The notes: generated by a model from the sequence alone, not told the origin. 64,000 bases of DNA from Streptomyces sp. LS1784 (GCF_020103755.1 NZ_JAHSQD010000002.1:1-64000); one strand, 5' to 3'. Counted from the stretch's first letter, positions 16,562 to 23,802 are shown. Made by a program: numbers and translations.

Positions 16562-17032
16562 ATGCTGCTCAGGGTTCCTGCTGACCTTCCCGCCACCGCG
16601 CTGCGGGTCGGCGACCTTCGCGGGTTTCTGGGGGTGATGCCCGACGACCTGCTGGTGGCCGCCGACTGTCCGGGGCAGGGCGGCCCGGTCCGTGTCCCGC
16701 TGGGGTGGCCGGTGAAGGCGTCGGTGCGCGACGAGTCCGGCCGCCGCGTGCCGGTGGTCGCCCTGCCCCAGGTCGGTATCGACGACGGGCAGGCCATGAC
16801 GGTGTCGCGCCTGTACTACCGGCTCGCGGACCTGCCTGCGGACGCGCTTGTGGTGACGGTCTGGGAGGTTGACGACGGCCCCCGACAGACCACGATCGGC
16901 ACCCCCCAGTTCGGCGACCTCATCAACGAGGCCTCCGGGCTCACGATCCGGGCGGTCGTCCTGTCCGCCGTCCTCAGCGGCGCGACCGGCACGGCGTACG
17001 ACGAGATCACCTACAACCTCGGCTGGGAGTAG
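16562..17032 (+). CDS. Unknown protein downstream of folE with conserved leader
   Basis: The 156-residue product starts MLLRVPADLPATALRVGDL and is beta-rich, with VPLGWPVKASVRDESGRRVPV and a C-terminal GTAYDEITYNLGWE. No family is recognised. ATG at 16562 follows AAGGAGACGACG, and the ACCGCGAAT hairpin sits just upstream, so it belongs to the hairpin-leader gene set rather than to the deazaguanine operon. It is followed by the palindrome cluster at 17054-17186. Confidence 0.65.
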   Translation: MLLRVPADLPATALRVGDLRGFLGVMPDDLLVAADCPGQGGPVRVPLGWPVKASVRDESGRRVPVVALPQVGIDDGQAMTVSRLYYRLADLPADALVVTVWEVDDGPRQTTIGTPQFGDLINEASGLTIRAVVLSAVLSGATGTAYDEITYNLGWE

Positions 17033-17053
17033 CTCGAAGGCCCGACAGGCCAA

Positions 17054-17085
17054 CTGGGCACCTAGTAACGTTACTAGGTGCCCAG
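17054..17085. repeat. Perfect 32-bp palindrome
   Basis: Bases 17054-17069 (beginning CTGGGCACCTAGTAAC) are the exact reverse complement of 17070-17085, with no spacer. The centre is AACGTT. It could act as a factor-independent terminator for the gene ending at 17032, or as a protein-binding site. Confidence 0.8.
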
Positions 17086-17107
17086 CTCGGCGTTGAGGCC
17101 TGCTTCT

Positions 17108-17129
17108 CAGCGCCTCGCGTGAGGCGCTG
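17108..17129. repeat. Inverted repeat with 9-bp arms, four-base loop
   Basis: CAGCGCCTC at 17108-17116 pairs with GAGGCGCTG at 17121-17129 around GCGT. It is the second member of a three-palindrome cluster in a gene-free stretch. Confidence 0.7.
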
Positions 17130-17170
17130 GCTGCCTGCTGGTCTGGTAGGCGGCCAGCGCCCTTGAAGAG

Positions 17171-17186
17171 CTACTCACGTGAGTAG
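17171..17186. repeat. Perfect 16-bp palindrome CTACTCACGTGAGTAG
   Basis: The 16 bases read identically on both strands and centre on CACGTG. It lies 52 bases before the stop of the small minus-strand gene and may be a terminator or operator. Confidence 0.65.
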
Positions 17187-17238
17187 GTAAGGGGTCTGCC
17201 GGCTGCTGTCCGTGCCAGCCCGCGCGGGGCCCGGGTGG

Positions 17239-17430
17239 CTACCGGCGGCGGAGCAGCGACCACAGGACCGGGCCGGTGAGTCCGATGAGGGCCGAGGTGG
17301 TCGTCGGCCAGCCGACCTGGTTGTGCAGGCTCGCGGTGGTCAGGGCGCCGTGGCCGCAGACCGCGAGGTCCCGCCAGGTCACCGGCAGGTCGCCGGGTGA
17401 CGGCGACGCAGATCCTTTGAACTGTGCCAT
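17239..17430 (-). CDS. Small minus-strand protein with one hydrophobic segment
   Basis: The 63-residue product begins MAQFKGSASPSPGDLPVTWRD and ends with a short hydrophobic stretch (SALIGLTGPVLWSLL) and basic residues, so it may be membrane-attached. A GGGAAC sequence lies about 12 bases before the ATG, a weak and rather distant ribosome binding site. It is the only minus-strand gene among the phage-like genes before 26 kb. No family is recognised, and it may be spurious. Confidence 0.4.
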   Translation of the reverse strand: MAQFKGSASPSPGDLPVTWRDLAVCGHGALTTASLHNQVGWPTTTSALIGLTGPVLWSLLRRR

Positions 17431-18069
17431 GATGGACGTGTTCCCTTTCTGCTAAATGAGGGCAGCATTGCGGAGCGCGCGGGTCACCCTCGTCACAGGG
17501 TGGCCCGCACCGCGCCCCGATACTAGGGACTTGGCTGACGTCTCGCCAAATCGCGAAAGTCTCTTCACGAATCGTTCCAGTTGAGGACCCCTCCGGGCTT
17601 CTCGGCGCAATGTGCTGATAGCCGTCCAGGGTTGCGCGAGGCGGCGCTCGGCTGGCACAGCTGTCGGTGCGGCCGACACTTCTTGTAACCCGCGCCCGCA
17701 AGGGTTGCTCGGGCCCGTTATGACAGGTGAACGGCCTATGGAGTCGAGGGGCGGTCAGTGAAATGACTTTATGCCGATTCTGCCGGAATGCCACTGGCGA
17801 AAGGATTGTCTAGATGGCTGGACATTTGCGTAGTGGGCGATTTCGCGTGATTGGATTCGACAATCCCCGAACTTGCTTTCAAGTAATTTATATCAACCTC
17901 CCTCGGGAAGTGGCTGCGGCGGCTCTTTGTTTTGTGCGGGGAGTCGGGCGGAAAGGCTTGGCGGAATGCAATTGCCAACTGTCGGCATGTCTGGTTTCTG
18001 CTTTGGGTGAGAGGCTCTCCCGGATGTGTCGAGAAGCCGTTGACCTGGGGTTCGTCATACGTTCGACCG
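17431..18069. other. Gene-free, relatively AT-rich stretch with small inverted repeats
   Basis: No convincing gene lies here. Parts between 17760 and 18050 are markedly less GC-rich than the rest of the element. Imperfect inverted repeats occur at about 17484-17509 (GGGTCACCCT and AGGGTGGCCC) and 17663-17679 (TGTCGG and CCGACA). It may hold promoters or operators for the genes on either side, or part of a packaging or replication site. Confidence 0.4.
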
Positions 18070-18699
18070 GTGAGTAGCCGCCGCGGTCGCCGTCCCGCCC
18101 TCGATCCGGAGGTGGAGAAGCGGCTCTTGGATGCCGTGCGCGCGGGCGTTCCGGTCAGCGATGCGGCGCCGATGGCCGGCATCCACCCGAGCACCGTGTA
18201 CCGGTGGCTGGAACGCGGGGAACAAGAGCAACAACGGCGGGAGGCCGGGCTGCGGGCCCGGTCCGGGGAGCAGGTGTTCTGCGAGTTCCGCGACAGGTTC
18301 ACGCGCGCGCGCAGCGAGGGCAAGGCGCAGCTGGTGCTGCTCGTGCGGAAGGCGGCGAGCGGGGGTCACGTGGTGCGGGAGCGCACCCGGACGGTGCGCG
18401 ACCCGGAGACCGGCGAGCGGGTCGTGCAGGTCGAGCGGGACTTCGCCCAGCCGGACTGGCGCGCGGCGCAGTTCCTCCTCGCGTGCCTGGCGCCGGAGAC
18501 GTTCGGCCGGGCGGCGCAGGCCCGGATCGAGGTCGCGCCGGCGGGCGGAGGCGAGCTGTCGGCGGCCGCGGTGGACCAGGGGCCCGGTGTCGAGCGGTTG
18601 GCGGTCCGGCTGGCCAAGATCCGGCAGGACTTCGCGGCGGAGCTGGAGGAGGACGCCGCGGTGGTCGACGCGGAGCTGGTGGACGGCCCGGAGGGCTGA
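18070..18699 (+). CDS. HTH DNA-binding protein, terminase small-subunit-like
   Basis: The 209-residue protein opens with a basic stretch (RRGRRPALD) and a helix-turn-helix in SDAAPMAGIHPSTVYRWLERG. A helical region follows, with FCEFRDRFTRARSEGKAQL and DWRAAQFLLACLAPETFG. This layout matches small terminase-like or transposase-like DNA-binding proteins of actinophages. No large terminase gene follows. GTG at 18070 has a poor ribosome binding site, and TTG at 17932 would add 46 poor-quality residues. It could instead be a regulator acting on the neighbouring palindromes. Confidence 0.45.
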   Translation: MSSRRGRRPALDPEVEKRLLDAVRAGVPVSDAAPMAGIHPSTVYRWLERGEQEQQRREAGLRARSGEQVFCEFRDRFTRARSEGKAQLVLLVRKAASGGHVVRERTRTVRDPETGERVVQVERDFAQPDWRAAQFLLACLAPETFGRAAQARIEVAPAGGGELSAAAVDQGPGVERLAVRLAKIRQDFAAELEEDAAVVDAELVDGPEG

Positions 18700-18792
18700 G
18701 GCGAGGGCCTCTCGGCCCCCGGGGCGGGCCTGTTCCGGGTGCGATCGGCTCGGGTGTCCGGGTAGGACATTCATCCCAACTCCCTTGTCATA

Positions 18793-18806
18793 TAAGGCTG
18801 TTGTCC
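18793..18806 (+). repeat. Direct repeat TAAGGCTGTTGTCC, left copy
   Basis: This 14-base sequence recurs exactly at 19969-19982, so the two copies bracket the gene at 18880-19971. Confidence 0.65.
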
Positions 18807-18879
18807 TGATTGCCGTCCCCTGGCGAGTGTGGGCGCAGCCGGGTCAAAGGGGCCCAAAGGGGGACAGGGGAGAGTCCGC

Positions 18880-19971
18880 ATGGCGAACAAAGACGTTGAA
18901 CTGGGCCGGGCCACGGCCATGGTGGCGGAGCGGGTCGTCGCCGAGCTGACGTCCGCCAACCGCGTGCTTCAGAGCGTTGGCCTCGGCGACCTTCCGGACC
19001 ACGCGATCAACGGAGGGGCCCTGGTCAGCTACCTCCCGCCTGGGGTGCTGAGTGTGTCCGAGGTGCGGCAGATGACCACCCTGGCCGCGCTGTGGCGGCT
19101 GTGGGCGAAGGGAAAGAACGTCGCCGCGATGCACCCCGACATGGCCTCGGAGCTGGCGACGTACCGGACCGGCAAGCTGCCGGGGCAACTGTTCCGCAAC
19201 CTGGCCCGCCATCCCAACCTGATGGTCGCGTTCGCCGAGCCGCCTACGGTCGAGCTCGTCGCGGGGGACGGCGGCAAGGGGCGGCTGCTGGTGATGCTCT
19301 TCAGCGGGCGGCGCACCCCGGACAAGCTGCTGTGCCTGACCAGCGACCACCGGATGGACGAGATCGTCGTCGTCGTGATCTGCGAGCCGATCGCCGAGGA
19401 CGGCACCCCGCTGCCGCCTCCGCCCGGCGGGACGACACCGGTGCTGGAGTTCTGTCACCTGTCGATCCCGGCCAGAATGGGCGACGAGTTCACCGTCGAG
19501 GACCTCGCGCTGAGGATCGCCCGTAAGAGCGGTCGGGAGGAGCCGACCGACGCCCAACGCGCGATCGTGACGAGGGCCCTGCAAGTCGCTGTCTACCTGT
19601 GTTCCTCGAAGGCGGACATCGCCGCCCCGCCGGCGCCGCGAGGCAAGGCCGCCAAACCCGGCAAGCAGTGGCGATGGAACAAGCCGGACACCTTCCTGCG
19701 CCTCGGCTGGCGGCTCGGCCCACGCCTGAAGGCCGCTCGAGTGCGCGCCCAGGAAGCGCGGCGCAGCGCCGCCCGGAGCACCGGCGGCAGCGGCGCAGCA
19801 GGAGGCTGGAGGCAGTACACCCACCTTCGGAGCGGACACCTCAAGACCGTCTGGTACGGGCCGGGGAAGAAGCTCTCCGACTCGCGGTTGATAGAGCCGT
19901 ACTGGGTGTCGGAGGACCTGCTCGATGAGGACGGGCAGGCCCCCGAAGGCATCATCCGGCCTGTGAGGTAA
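18880..19971 (+). CDS. Unknown protein with C-terminal H-x-R-x-G-H-x5-W-Y-G-P-G motif
   Basis: The 363-residue protein starts with ATG after AGGGGAGAG. Residues 1-245 are a mixed domain (MDEIVVVVICEPIAEDG, then VLEFCHLSIPARMGDEFTVEDLALRIA). The C-terminal 90 residues are basic, followed by YTHLRSGHLKTVWYGPGKKLSDSRLIEPYWV. That last motif recurs in proteins from actinobacterial mobile elements, where it follows different N-terminal domains, and its function is unknown. The gene is bracketed by a 14-bp direct repeat, one copy of which overlaps its stop codon. Confidence 0.6.
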   Translation: MANKDVELGRATAMVAERVVAELTSANRVLQSVGLGDLPDHAINGGALVSYLPPGVLSVSEVRQMTTLAALWRLWAKGKNVAAMHPDMASELATYRTGKLPGQLFRNLARHPNLMVAFAEPPTVELVAGDGGKGRLLVMLFSGRRTPDKLLCLTSDHRMDEIVVVVICEPIAEDGTPLPPPPGGTTPVLEFCHLSIPARMGDEFTVEDLALRIARKSGREEPTDAQRAIVTRALQVAVYLCSSKADIAAPPAPRGKAAKPGKQWRWNKPDTFLRLGWRLGPRLKAARVRAQEARRSAARSTGGSGAAGGWRQYTHLRSGHLKTVWYGPGKKLSDSRLIEPYWVSEDLLDEDGQAPEGIIRPVR

Positions 19972-19982
19972 GGCTGTTGTCC
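19969..19982 (+). repeat. Direct repeat TAAGGCTGTTGTCC, right copy
   Basis: This is an exact copy of 18793-18806. It begins with the TAA stop codon of the gene it closes. Confidence 0.65.
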
Positions 19983-20123
19983 GCCTCCGGGCGGGGCGGG
20001 GAGGGTGGAGGGGTCCGCCAACGCCGGGCCCCGCACCCTACTTCGCCGGGAAGGCACCGGGCCCGGGCGCCCGAGAGGCCCCGGGCCGGCTGGGGCTGGC
20101 GCTGGTGGACTCCATGTTGCCGA

Positions 20124-20142
20124 GCCCCGCCGCGAACGGGGC
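20124..20142 (+). promoter_or_regulatory. Leader hairpin, copy H (loop CCGCGAA, different stem)
   Basis: GCCCCG at 20124-20129 pairs with CGGGGC at 20137-20142 around CCGCGAA. The loop is that of the family while the stem sequence is reversed relative to other copies. It lies just before the GGAGG of the gene at 20159. Confidence 0.55.
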
Positions 20143-20158
20143 CTCCCCGGAGGACGAG

Positions 20159-20701
20159 ATGATCGACCTTGACCTGTCCGACCTGCCGCCCGCTCTGGCG
20201 GCCCGGCCGCGTGACGAGAAGCGAGGCCTGCCGATTCCCGTCGTCAGCATGCACGACGGTGGCGTTGTCGACTTCGTGACCCTCAACGGCACGGCTGCCC
20301 TGCGGCTGGCCCTCGCGAAGCAGTGTTCGCTGTGCGACGAGCCGCTGGCGGGGCCAGCCGCGTTCCTCGGCGGCCCGATGTCGGCGGAGGCGGGCCACTA
20401 CTCGGACCCGCCGATGCACGAGGCCTGCGCGCAGGCGGCGCTCACGTTGTGCCCGCACATCGCTCGGCCGCACGCCCGCCGCGCCAGCGCGCGGCGCGTC
20501 GCGGACGACGCCTCCATACCGGTCGGGTTCACCGAGGAGAAGCCCGAGGAATGGGTGCTGGTCATCGCGTCCGGCTACCTCGTCGGCGCCGCGCCCGCCG
20601 AGGGCGGCGGCCTGGTCCCGCTGTTTGTAGTGCGTGACCGGATACGCGAGCGTCGATTCGTCTACCAGGACGGTGTGTTGAATGAAACGGCCGCCGTCTG
20701 A
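20159..20701 (+). CDS. Unknown protein with Cys/His metal-binding motif
   Basis: The 180-residue product has CSLCDEPLAG with a later PPMHEACAQAALTLCPHI, a C-x2-C ... H-x3-C arrangement likely to bind zinc. Similar small proteins are frequent in actinophages, without known function. I chose ATG 20159 because GGAGG lies five bases upstream and the family hairpin lies before that. A GTG at 20105 and an ATG at 20114 would place the hairpin inside the coding region. The C-terminal half is a beta-rich domain ending VYQDGVLNETAAV. Confidence 0.65.
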   Translation: MIDLDLSDLPPALAARPRDEKRGLPIPVVSMHDGGVVDFVTLNGTAALRLALAKQCSLCDEPLAGPAAFLGGPMSAEAGHYSDPPMHEACAQAALTLCPHIARPHARRASARRVADDASIPVGFTEEKPEEWVLVIASGYLVGAAPAEGGGLVPLFVVRDRIRERRFVYQDGVLNETAAV

Positions 20702-20705
20702 CGGC

Positions 20706-20735
20706 GCGACCTTAACGACCGGTCCGGCCTAGCGT
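20706..20735 (+). promoter_or_regulatory. GCGACC-N18-TAGCGT promoter, copy 3
   Basis: GCGACC at 20706-20711, an 18-base spacer and TAGCGT at 20730-20735 drive the endolysin region. Unlike copies 1 and 2, a 30-base leader with a ribosome binding site follows. Confidence 0.55.
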
Positions 20736-20769
20736 CCCGGCACACCAACCACCCGACTGGGAGGAAACC

Positions 20770-20817
20770 GTGCCGACCATCAATCGGGCCGACCGAGGGC
20801 GGGAGGCGAGCCGATGA
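20770..20817 (+). CDS. Possible 15-residue leader peptide before the endolysin
   Basis: GTG at 20770 follows GGGAGGAAACC and opens a reading frame coding for VPTINRADRGREASR. The frame ends at a TGA that overlaps the endolysin ATG (ATGA). It could couple translation or delay lysis. The peptide is too short to judge by composition, so the good ribosome binding site and exact overlap are the only support. Confidence 0.4.
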   Translation: MPTINRADRGREASR

Positions 20818-21779
20818 AGCTCGTCTCCCGCTCCGAGTGGGGCGCAGCGGCGCCCACCGGCTCCTATACCCGCATCAGCTCCACCCGCGGTGTCAAGATC
20901 CACTACGAGGGCTCGGCGGTCCCCGGTGGCCTGCGGGGCGACCACGGCCGGTGCGCCGGCCACGTGCGCGACATCCAGCGCTCCCACCTCAACAACCGGA
21001 GCGAGGGCTGGCTCGACATCGCCTACTCGTTCGTGGTGTGCCCCCACGGGTACGTGTTCGAGGGGCGAGGCCTGAACCGGAAGAACGGCGCGAACGGCAA
21101 CTCCGCGCTCAACTCCGTCCACTACGCGGTGTGCGCGATGGTCGGTACCGAGGGCATCACCTCGCCGACCGACGCGATGCTCGACGGCCTGGTCGACGCG
21201 ATCGAGTACTGCCAGGCGCAGGGCGGCGCCGGCGGCGAAGTCCGCGGCCACAGGGACGGCTACGCGACGTCGTGCCCCGGCGACGAGCTGTACGACTGGG
21301 TGCAGCGAGGCGCCCCCCGGCCCGGCGGCGGTGGTGGCGGCGGGACGCCCGACCCTCAGCCGTCGGGCGACGGCGCTGGCGTCTACACCGTGCAGTCCGG
21401 CGACACCCTCAGCGCGATCGCCGGGCGGTTCGAGACCGGTGTGGCGCAGGTGGCGGCGCTCAACGGCATCGCCAACCCGGACCTGATACAGGTCGGCCAG
21501 CAGCTCCAGATCCCGGCCCCGCCGTTCCCGGGACGCGAGCACTTCGTACTGGGCGCGCACAGCCCCTACGCGAAGCAGTTGCAGACCTGGCTCCAGGCGG
21601 GCGACTGGGGTCCGCCCTACCGGGTCGGGCCGAGCGAGGACATGGAGCAGCTGGACCTGCGCAAGGTGCAGGCGCTCCAGGAGTACTACGTGGGCGACCT
21701 CGGGCCGGCGGATGGGCTGACCGGGCCGTTGACGTGGCTGTACGCCTTCCAGGCGGCTCACGGGCTGCGGGGTCGGTAG
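20814..21779 (+). CDS. Endolysin: amidase_2 with LysM and peptidoglycan-binding domains
   Basis: This 321-residue protein has three modules. Residues 1-170 are an N-acetylmuramoyl-L-alanine amidase of the PGRP/amidase_2 type, with zinc ligands in KIHYEG and GHRDGYATSCPGD. After a Gly/Pro linker comes a LysM domain (YTVQSGDTLSAIAGRF ... VGQQLQIP, about residues 188-235). A C-terminal peptidoglycan-binding-like helical domain follows (KQLQTWLQAGDW ... LTWLYAFQAAHGL). It should cut the amide bond between muramic acid and the stem peptide and cause lysis. No signal peptide is visible, so it needs a holin. It is expressed from a GCGACC-type promoter. Confidence 0.9.
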   Translation: MKLVSRSEWGAAAPTGSYTRISSTRGVKIHYEGSAVPGGLRGDHGRCAGHVRDIQRSHLNNRSEGWLDIAYSFVVCPHGYVFEGRGLNRKNGANGNSALNSVHYAVCAMVGTEGITSPTDAMLDGLVDAIEYCQAQGGAGGEVRGHRDGYATSCPGDELYDWVQRGAPRPGGGGGGGTPDPQPSGDGAGVYTVQSGDTLSAIAGRFETGVAQVAALNGIANPDLIQVGQQLQIPAPPFPGREHFVLGAHSPYAKQLQTWLQAGDWGPPYRVGPSEDMEQLDLRKVQALQEYYVGDLGPADGLTGPLTWLYAFQAAHGLRGR

Positions 21780-21834
21780 GGGTCAACTCGGTTGCGGGGC
21801 GGGCGCGTTGAGTGCCCGCCTCGAACTTAAAGTT

Positions 21835-21911
21835 ACTGAGGTCTTCTTATTTGACTCAGGTCTGTTTTATGCGAGGCTGGTCCTGCCAGCCGGGGACCGC
21901 GAACCCCCGGC
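21835..21911 (+). promoter_or_regulatory. Twin AGGTC boxes plus leader hairpin, copy C
   Basis: AGGTC at 21839-21843 recurs at 21858-21862, 19 bp apart. The hairpin GCCGGGG (21889-21895), loop ACCGCGAAC, CCCCGGC (21905-21911) follows. A competing hairpin, GGCTGG (21875-21880) with CCAGCC (21886-21891), shares bases with the 5' arm of the main one. Confidence 0.65.
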
Positions 21912-21931
21912 CCGACGAAGGAGATAGCCCG

Positions 21932-22534
21932 ATGACGAACGAGACCACCCCCGCCGAGGCCCCTGCCGAGGACGGAGCCCGCCGCCCCCGCCGGGCGGTG
22001 ACCCTGCGCCTGGACCTGCGGACCCTGGCGGCCGTCGGCCTGGCCGGGGCCGGGTTCATCACCGGCACGCTGGTGATGAGCCGCCCGGCGGCCACCCCGG
22101 TCCCCGGTGCCCAGCCCGCCCAGACCCCGGCCGTGCCGAGCCTGACGGCATCCCCGGTGCAGCTGGGCACCGAGGCCCCGACCGCCCCCGCGCTGCCGAC
22201 CCCGGCCCCCGCGCTGCCGGCCCTGACCCCAGCCCCGGGGGTCACCCCGGCCGCGCTGCCCGTGCCGGTGGCCTCCGAGCTGAGCCCGGTCCCGGTCCTG
22301 CCGTCGCAGCCCGGCGAGCAGGGCACCCCGGCCCCCGTCCCGACCGTGACCGTCACGGTCACCCACGTGCAGACCGCCCCGTCGGTCGGAGCCCCGTCCC
22401 CGACCGGCGGCCCGAGCGCCTGCGTCCCGAACCCGTCCCCGTCCCCGACCGGTGAGGTCAGCCCGACCCCCGGACCGAACCCGACCCCGACCAGCGCGCC
22501 GGTCACCCCCGGACGCCCGACCTCCAGTCACTGA
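21932..22534 (+). CDS. Membrane-anchored Pro/Thr-rich protein
   Basis: The 200-residue protein has a charged N-terminus, one transmembrane helix at about residues 32-50 (LAAVGLAGAGFITGTLVM) and then about 150 residues of Pro, Ala, Thr and Val with no predicted fold. The topology suggests a short cytoplasmic end and a long extracellular stalk. Stalk-like exported proteins of this type occur in phages and plasmids and may alter the cell surface. It has a GAAGGAGATAG ribosome binding site and the boxed leader. It is followed by a strong hairpin. No enzymatic domain is present. Confidence 0.65.
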   Translation: MTNETTPAEAPAEDGARRPRRAVTLRLDLRTLAAVGLAGAGFITGTLVMSRPAATPVPGAQPAQTPAVPSLTASPVQLGTEAPTAPALPTPAPALPALTPAPGVTPAALPVPVASELSPVPVLPSQPGEQGTPAPVPTVTVTVTHVQTAPSVGAPSPTGGPSACVPNPSPSPTGEVSPTPGPNPTPTSAPVTPGRPTSSH

Positions 22535-22540
22535 CCCCCC

Positions 22541-22569
22541 GACCGGCCCCGCCCCCGGCGGGGCCGGTC
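22541..22569 (+). terminator. 13-bp GC-rich hairpin
   Basis: GACCGGCCCCGCC at 22541-22553 pairs with 22557-22569 around three cytosines, seven bases after a stop codon. Confidence 0.6.
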
Positions 22570-22595
22570 AGCCCCCGCCCGAAAGGACACTGCCC

Positions 22596-22820
22596 ATGCG
22601 CGGCACCGCCCTGCTCGTCGGCTCCCTCCTCGCCGGACTGGTGCTCGGAAGCATCAGCGGCGCCGCCGTGGCCCGCAACGCCGACGGCCCCGCCCCGGCC
22701 CCGGCCGTCACCACCTCCCAGCCCGCCGACCCGACCTGCCCCGCCCCGGCCAAGCCCGCCACGGGCTCGCCGCAGCCCTCCCCGGGCCCGACCCTGATGC
22801 CCGCGCCCCGATCCGCGTAG
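22596..22820 (+). CDS. Small exported or anchored Pro-rich protein
   Basis: The 74-residue product begins MRGTALLVGSLLAGLVLGS, a signal-anchor-like hydrophobic stretch, followed by a Pro/Ala/Thr-rich tail with two cysteine-proximal prolines (TCPAPAKPATG). It resembles a shortened version of the preceding protein, so the two may act together at the cell surface. ATG follows GAAAGGACACTGCCC. Function unknown. Confidence 0.55.
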   Translation: MRGTALLVGSLLAGLVLGSISGAAVARNADGPAPAPAVTTSQPADPTCPAPAKPATGSPQPSPGPTLMPAPRSA

Positions 22821-22906
22821 GCACCCCGTAGACCCCCCGGGCCGGGCGACGTGACCACGCACCGTCCCCGGCCCGGGGTCCAACACCGAACCCAGGAGCC
22901 AGACCC

Positions 22907-23263
22907 ATGACCGTCAACAAGCGCGTCCTCATCGACCGCGTCGCCCCCGCGCTCGGAGGCCGGCAGCCCGCCGCCCGCGCCGTCGAGGCCGTCCTCGACG
23001 CCATCGTGCGCGCCGTCGTCGACGGCGAGCGCGTGTCCGTCACCGGCTTCGGCACCTTCCAGGCCGTCGAGGTCGCGAGCCGGAGCGCCCGCAACCCCCA
23101 GACCGGCGGCAGGGTCGTCGTGCCGGCGAGTCGAGTCCCGCGCTTCCGCGCCCACGAGCGCTTCCGCGACTTCGCCGACGGCCGCCGCGAGATGCCGCAG
23201 GAGGGCAGCGTGACCCGCAAGGACCCCAAGGGCACCCACACCTCGAGGGGAGGCGCGGCGTGA
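22907..23263 (+). CDS. hup: HU-family DNA-binding protein
   Basis: The 118-residue protein matches HU/IHF. It starts MTVNKRVLIDRVAPAL, has GERVSVTGFGTFQAVEVASRSARNPQTG at the turn into the DNA-binding arms, and PRFRAHERFRDFADG at the end of the fold. About 25 extra residues follow. HU proteins bend and compact DNA; phage copies often assist replication, recombination or packaging. ATG follows CAGGAGCCAGACCC. The stop overlaps the next start (GTGA), indicating co-translation with that unknown gene. Confidence 0.9.
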   Translation: MTVNKRVLIDRVAPALGGRQPAARAVEAVLDAIVRAVVDGERVSVTGFGTFQAVEVASRSARNPQTGGRVVVPASRVPRFRAHERFRDFADGRREMPQEGSVTRKDPKGTHTSRGGAA

Positions 23264-23703
23264 ACCGCCTCGCGGCCCGACTCGCGGACTTCGTCGCCCA
23301 GTTCGAGCCCGAGCCCCCCACCCCGTACGTGCTGCGCCGCGACGTCGACGTGACCGGCGTCTCCGGCACGGGCGTGGTGGCGGAAGGCGCGATCTTCTCG
23401 GCCGCCGCCGGCTCCACCGGGGTCACCCGCTGGCGTGGCGAGCGGGGTTCCACCGTCGCCTGGGACCGCGCCCGGGACATCGAGCCGATCCACGGGCACG
23501 GCGGCGCGACCCGCGTCGTCCTGCTGCCGGTGTCGGCCATGCTCGGCGCGCTCGCCTCCGTTGCCGAACTCGGGCAGCAGGGGGGCGGTGGCGAGTGGGC
23601 GAGGGGCTGGAACGAGGCGCTGCGCACGGTTCACGGCCTGGTGGACCGGGCCCTGGGGCCGCATCTGGCCGCAGCCGAGGAGCACGCAACCCCAGTCGAA
23701 TAG
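23260..23703 (+). CDS. Unknown protein co-translated with HU
   Basis: The 147-residue product starts at GTG 23260, overlapping the HU stop codon. It has a beta-rich N-terminal half (PYVLRRDVDVTGVSGTGVVA) and a helical C-terminal half (WARGWNEALRTVHGLVDRAL). No family is recognised. Coupling to HU suggests a nucleic-acid-related role, but nothing in the sequence proves it. Confidence 0.6.
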   Translation: MNRLAARLADFVAQFEPEPPTPYVLRRDVDVTGVSGTGVVAEGAIFSAAAGSTGVTRWRGERGSTVAWDRARDIEPIHGHGGATRVVLLPVSAMLGALASVAELGQQGGGGEWARGWNEALRTVHGLVDRALGPHLAAAEEHATPVE

Positions 23704-23704
23704 A

Positions 23705-23781
23705 CATAGGTCTTCTTTATTGACCTGAGTCTGTTTGTGCGGGAGGCTGATACCGCCAGCCGGGGACCGCGAACCCCCGGC
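23705..23781 (+). promoter_or_regulatory. Twin AGGTC-like boxes plus leader hairpin, copy D
   Basis: AGGTC at 23708-23712 and GAGTC at 23727-23731 are 19 bp apart. GCCGGGG (23759-23765), loop ACCGCGAAC, CCCCGGC (23775-23781) form the hairpin. GGCTG (23745-23749) can instead pair with CAGCC (23757-23761), excluding it. Confidence 0.65.
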
Positions 23782-23802
23782 CCGACCTAGGAGAGACCGA
23801 CG

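Noticed and set aside
17814-18077. Possible 87-residue plus-strand gene in the AT-richer gap
   Set aside because: Codon use is unlike neighbours, no ribosome binding site and no recognisable motif; kept as gene-free.
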